In this document: positions 14,047 to 17,552 of the stretch, piece after piece
Position numbering within the stretch: the stretch's first letter is position 1
How the letters are laid out: every line of letters starts with the position of its first letter
Assembly (NCBI GenBank): GCA_025996815.1
Contig: BNTT01000056.1
Coordinates: forward strand, 1-17,552
Length of the DNA stretch: 17,552 bases
Source of the DNA: Bacteroidia bacterium
GTDB taxonomy: Bacteria > Bacteroidota > Bacteroidia > Bacteroidales > Azobacteroidaceae
Direction: 5' to 3'
Position numbers and translations under genes: made by a program
The notes under the pieces: generated by a model
Seen by the model: only the letters and a program-made list of their open reading frames with translations
Databases searched by the model: none
What the model was told of the DNA's origin: nothing

Positions 14047-15858
14047 TCACCACCCCGAATTTTGCGGCAGCAACTTAGGATTCAGCGTCGTCTGATTTTG
14101 CGGCAATGGGTCGAGATAGTATTTATCTTTCCACGCGCGGCGGGCTTCCAAATCATCCGAATATGCCCTTAATAACTGTTTGGTTTTGCCGTCCCAATCG
14201 GTTATTGTGGCAAACGCCGAACTGGCAAATGGATTGGTGGTGCCTCCATTATGTACTGTATAGGCGGCTATTACCTCGTCATTTACTACCATTCCCAACA
14301 TGGTTTTTGGATTGTTGATGAGCGCACCGGCTTTCCAGCGGCAGATGTCAGCCCAGCGGAAACCTTCGAATGCCAGTTCAATACAGCGTTCACGGCGAAT
14401 TTCATACAGAAGATTATCCACTGTGTAACCGTAACGCGGTTGTCCGCTAATAGTAGTAGCCAACGGGTCGGCAACCGGAGTTGTGGTGAGACGCCCCATC
14501 GTGATGTCGTTACCGGCGGCATCTTTATAATCAAGACGCGCGCGAAGCAGGTTGATGGTCGCATCAATCACTGTCTGGTCGCACTGCCCCAGTTCAAACT
14601 TTGCTTCGGCATAGTTAAGCAGCGTTTCTGCATAACGGAAGATATACCAGTCGGTGGTCGTACTGTTCGCGTTCCATTGCTCGGGGTCGGGGTCTTTGAA
14701 TTTAACGGAAACATAACCCGTCACATTCTGTTCTGCACCCGAACCGCCCGGAATATCAACCACATTTGATTTCGGCTTTCCATCAGCAGAAAGCGTAAAC
14801 GGCACATATCGGTTGCTTATCATATTCCAAAGACGCGGGTCGCGGTTTTGTATCTCCATTATGATGGAGTCGTCGCCAAGGTATTTGCTGCTTGTCGCAA
14901 TGGGTTTACCGTCGATGTCCAAAAACTGCTCAATGAAATCTTTGCTCAAACCAAACGAACGATTTCTGCTCAAGCCATGCTGCAATAAACTTCTGATATA
15001 GACCCGCGGTAAAATACATTCTTTATCCTTGGTGAGGTCTTCCTGTATGAACTTGCCTTTATACATCAGCGGATGGTCATCATCCATGGTATATTGGGCT
15101 GTTCCCGCCTCAATGCTGTAACCACCGTCGTCCATGATTGTTTTTGCCGCTGTCGCTGCTTTTTCCATCAGCGGCTTCCATATCGTTTCCGGTGCGCTGC
15201 TATACTTTTGCCAGGTAGCCTCAAACAGGCACACGCGCGACAGCATTTGAAGGGCGCAGTATTTATGCAACTGTCCTGTGGAAACCTTTGAAGGCTCTTT
15301 CATGTTGGCGGCAGCAAATTCAAGGTCGTCTATCACTTTTCCGATAACGAAAAGACGGTCGTCGCGCCCCTTGTTAAGCAACTCCGTGTCGTTGGTTTGC
15401 AAGTCCTTGTCGTACCAGGGCACATCGCCAAAGCGTTTCACCTTGTTGAAGTATTCATTCGCACGGAAAAAGCGCACTTCCCCTACATAGTGATTGATAT
15501 CGACTGCATCGCCGACCACTGTTTGATAATGCGTCATGAAATAGTTGCAGCGGCGAATATTTTCCCAGTCGCTTTTTGCCCAGCCGTCGTCTTCGGTAGG
15601 CACGATGCGCATATCGAAGAAATTACTCGGAGCGGACTGCGGAACGGTTATATCCGAATTGCCATCCAAATAACCATCGGCTCCGCCCGGAGGAGCTGAG
15701 AGCGTGGTATAGAAATAGCGCGAGAACAACTTCAAATCATCTACCTTAGTCCAGTAGTTCAAATCCGTAAAAGTATTTTCCGGCAGCCTGTCTGTTACAT
15801 CGCAGGATTGAATCCCCAGAAGCAGAAAGGCGCATAATATATATTTTTTTGTTTTCAT
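14047..15858 (-). CDS. susD: SusD/RagB-family outer-membrane glycan-binding lipoprotein
   Basis: 603 residues. The signal peptide ends in LGIQSC (lipid-anchored Cys19). The N-terminal TPR-like helices contain NIRRCNYFMTHY and GEVRFFRANEYFNKVKRFGDVPWYD, standard SusD blocks. FRYAETLLNYAEAKFELGQ and NLLYEIRRERCIELAFEGFRWADICRWKAG are family hallmarks, and it ends DPLPQNQTTLNPKLLPQNSGW. SusD proteins sit as a lid on their SusC transporter and bind glycan at the cell surface. It follows susC by 22 bp in the same operon and is followed by a terminator. The ligand cannot be read; a fucosylated glycan is a guess from the nearby fucosidase. With its susC cut, it has no intact partner in this window. 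Confidence 0.95.
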   Translation of the reverse strand: MKTKKYILCAFLLLGIQSCDVTDRLPENTFTDLNYWTKVDDLKLFSRYFYTTLSAPPGGADGYLDGNSDITVPQSAPSNFFDMRIVPTEDDGWAKSDWENIRRCNYFMTHYQTVVGDAVDINHYVGEVRFFRANEYFNKVKRFGDVPWYDKDLQTNDTELLNKGRDDRLFVIGKVIDDLEFAAANMKEPSKVSTGQLHKYCALQMLSRVCLFEATWQKYSSAPETIWKPLMEKAATAAKTIMDDGGYSIEAGTAQYTMDDDHPLMYKGKFIQEDLTKDKECILPRVYIRSLLQHGLSRNRSFGLSKDFIEQFLDIDGKPIATSSKYLGDDSIIMEIQNRDPRLWNMISNRYVPFTLSADGKPKSNVVDIPGGSGAEQNVTGYVSVKFKDPDPEQWNANSTTTDWYIFRYAETLLNYAEAKFELGQCDQTVIDATINLLRARLDYKDAAGNDITMGRLTTTPVADPLATTISGQPRYGYTVDNLLYEIRRERCIELAFEGFRWADICRWKAGALINNPKTMLGMVVNDEVIAAYTVHNGGTTNPFASSAFATITDWDGKTKQLLRAYSDDLEARRAWKDKYYLDPLPQNQTTLNPKLLPQNSGW

Positions 15859-15880
15859 TTTATTATTATTTAGAAGTTAT

Positions 15881-17433
15881 TTAAAAAGTTACATTCAGCC
15901 CAAACGAAAAGGCTTGGGCGATAGGATATGACAGATTGTTCGCAACGCCGGTATCCCTTGCTGCCGTACCAATAATTTCGGGGTCATACATCTTGGACAA
16001 TTTGGTCCATGTAAACAAATTTTGTCCCGTAAAATAGACCCTTACTTTGTCAATTGAAGCCTTCCGCGTCAGGTTTGCCGGCAGGGTATAACCCAGCGAT
16101 AACTGCTTGAAGCGCAAATAGGAAGCATCCTGCAAATAGCGGGAGTTTGTCTGCCTATTAGCACTTGTATGCTCATCATCCTGATACATCTTTGGTAGAA
16201 ACCCGTCGGGAGTCTTTTCCGTCCAATAGCTACCTATATCCCTTGCCGGAACATCCCAGCGACCGTTTACGCCATAGAACCGACCATCGGGGTTCCAATC
16301 GCGTTTGCCTACGCCCTGAAGGAATATGTCGAGGTCGAAACCTTTCCATGCTCCGCCCAGCGTAATCCCATATTGATAGCGCGGCGTGTTATTGCCGATA
16401 ATGGAACGGTCGCCGTGGTCGTCAACCGTGTTCTTGCCCGATGTTATGAAGCCATCTCCGTTTTTATCTACATAACGCACGTCGCCCGGAAGCCATGTAA
16501 CAGTGGCCAATGCGGTCTGACTTGGGGCATTCGCTATTTCGGCATCACTTTGGAAAAGTCCGTTCGACTCGTAGCCCCAAATTTCGCCGATTTTCCTGCC
16601 GACATAGTATGAGCCAAGTGACCCTTGAGGATTGTCATACTTGGTTATTTCCGCCAAAGCGTCGCTCAGCACAAAAGACGCATGGTAGTCCAAGTCGATG
16701 CTTTTAATGCGGTCGTTCCATTTGAGTTCTAATTCCCATCCGGATGTTTTCATGTCGGCAGCATTGGCTTGCGGTTCGTTGGTGCCCAAAACGCCGGGCA
16801 ATGGCTGCGATGCAGTGAGCATCCCGATAGTATTTCGGGTGAAAACATCGAAGCTACCGTTCAACCGGCTCTGCAAAAATCCGAAGTCAGCGGCGACATT
16901 CCATTGGGTTACTTTTTCCCATGTAAGGTCGGCACTCACCAATCCGGGTGCCGTCACCGTTACTCCTCTTGCGCCGTCAATAAGATAGCCCTGGTCACGG
17001 TTGATAGCATATCCCGGCACATAGCGAAAATTGCCGTCGATACTCTGATTGCCCAGGCTGCCATAAGAGCCGCGCAGTTTGAGGTCGCTCAAAATATGGC
17101 TTGTACCTTCCATAAATTCTTCATGGCTCAGATACCATGCGGCAGAAACCGAGGGGAAGAGAGCAAAACGATGCCCTTTTGCGAACTTCGAACTGCCGTC
17201 ATAACGTCCGTTTATGTCAATCAGATATTTGGTGTCGTAGTCGTAGTGCAACCGACCGAATACACCCTGCACAGCCCAACTTGTGGCATCGTCACCCACT
17301 GTTTGCGAACCGGTGGCAAGGCTTAACATCGGCGTGTCGCTGTTAATCAAAGTCAATCTGGAGGCGTTAAAACTCTTGTTCGTTTTAATTTCCTGATTGT
17401 AGCCGACGGTAAGTTTAAAGTTGTTTTGGTATA
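15881..17433 (-). pseudogene. susC: SusC/RagA TonB-dependent transporter, C-terminal half, IS-truncated
   Basis: About 516 residues of SusC-like sequence from YQNNFKLTVGYNQE to the C-terminal strand FSFGLNVTF, against roughly 1000 in intact members. Family blocks: LIDINGRYDGSSKFAKGHRFALFPSVSAAWYLS, LRGSYGSLGNQ, PGDVRYVDKNGDG, NNTPRYQYGITLGGAWKGFDLDIFLQGVG, and YLRFKQLSLGYTLP...VRVYFTGQNLFTWTK. Missing are the signal peptide, carboxypeptidase-like domain, TonB box, plug and first barrel strands. The reading frame runs into an insertion-sequence end at about 17434 and a TTG at 17452, not a native start. The fragment cannot form a working importer. The missing half may lie beyond the element. 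Confidence 0.85.
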
Positions 17434-17460
17434 GGCGTTTAGGTCGCCCCAATAATTTGC

Positions 17461-17468
17461 TACCTTTG
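17461..17468 (+). promoter_or_regulatory. -7 promoter element of the insertion-sequence transposase
   Basis: TACCTTTG, an exact TAnnTTTG match, ends four bases before the ATG at 17473. TTTA at 17438-17441 is about 19 bases upstream, a weak candidate -33 element within the IS end. The message would be nearly leaderless. Confidence 0.5.
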
Positions 17469-17472
17469 TAGC

Positions 17473-17552
17473 ATGGAAGAAAGGATAAAATTTAAGGGAG
17501 TGAACTCAATCAATTTTTACAGGCAGTTTCAAACAGATACAGATTGTTATCA
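17473..17552 (+). CDS. transposase N-terminus (IS1595-like), cut by window end
   Basis: The 26 visible codons read MEERIKFKGVNSINFYRQF followed by QTDTDCY. This resembles the start of IS1595-family transposases, where an FKG...F...F.....C..YL segment precedes a zinc ribbon and the DDE domain. Too little is visible for a firm assignment. It points away from susC, so its promoter would not drive the susC remnant or susD. Confidence 0.55.
   Translation, partial: MEERIKFKGVNSINFYRQFQTDTDCY

Larger units (their letters stand above)
17434..17552 (+). mobile_element. left end of an IS1595-like insertion sequence (partial)
   Basis: Where the SusC similarity stops, the sequence GGCGTTTAGGTCGCCCC begins; it starts with GG as many IS ends do and contains GGCG/CGCC inverted 4-mers. 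A promoter and transposase start follow within 40 bases. The element runs off the window, so its other end, target duplication and exact boundary cannot be seen. Confidence 0.6.

Overview
The window looks like a chromosomal stretch of a member of the Bacteroidota. Support: a SusC/SusD pair, a PnuC-type transporter next to a thiamine pyrophosphokinase, a CzcA-CzcC-CzcB metal efflux set with a DUF6660-like Cys-rich protein, and five intergenic matches to the Bacteroidota -7 promoter element TAnnTTTG. I cannot place it to genus. Most genes look moderate in G+C, but 128-1398 and 6324-7204 are visibly A/T-rich.

Layout, left to right. (1) 1-127 is the end of an ISL3-like insertion sequence whose transposase tail runs into the terminal repeat; it cuts into a TPR-DUF2971 gene that continues to 1398. 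(2) 1419-2619, minus strand: pnuC/pnuT-like transporter and thiN, overlapping, a probable thiamine uptake and activation pair. (3) 2725-3447, plus strand: a small outer-membrane beta-barrel protein. (4) 3456-11114, minus strand: a heavy-metal RND efflux operon in the order DUF6660-like Cys-rich protein, czcA, [inserted acetyltransferase cassette], tolC/czcC, czcB. (5) 11232-13762, plus strand: an acyltransferase-3 membrane protein followed 20 bp later by a secreted GH29 alpha-L-fucosidase. (6) 14047-17433, minus strand: susD and the C-terminal half of susC, convergent with the fucosidase. The susC 5' half is missing because a second element, IS1595-like, begins at about 17434 and runs off the window.

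The most unusual feature is the efflux operon. All three efflux genes (czcA, tolC, czcB) carry palindromic or short tandem repeats inside their reading frames, at places where family members have loops or linkers. A roughly 430-bp cluster of palindromes precedes the tolC signal peptide and keeps a long frame open on both strands. A roughly 1.05-kb cassette (a GNAT gene with its central part deleted plus a hexapeptide acyltransferase) sits between czcA and tolC and is flanked by 26-bp direct repeats; those repeats also supply stop codons. A roughly 300-bp nested inverted-repeat element separates czcA from the DUF6660-like gene. I read the operon as a place where small dispersed repeats have accumulated while the pump frames stayed intact.

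No tRNA, rRNA, CRISPR array or riboswitch was recognised.
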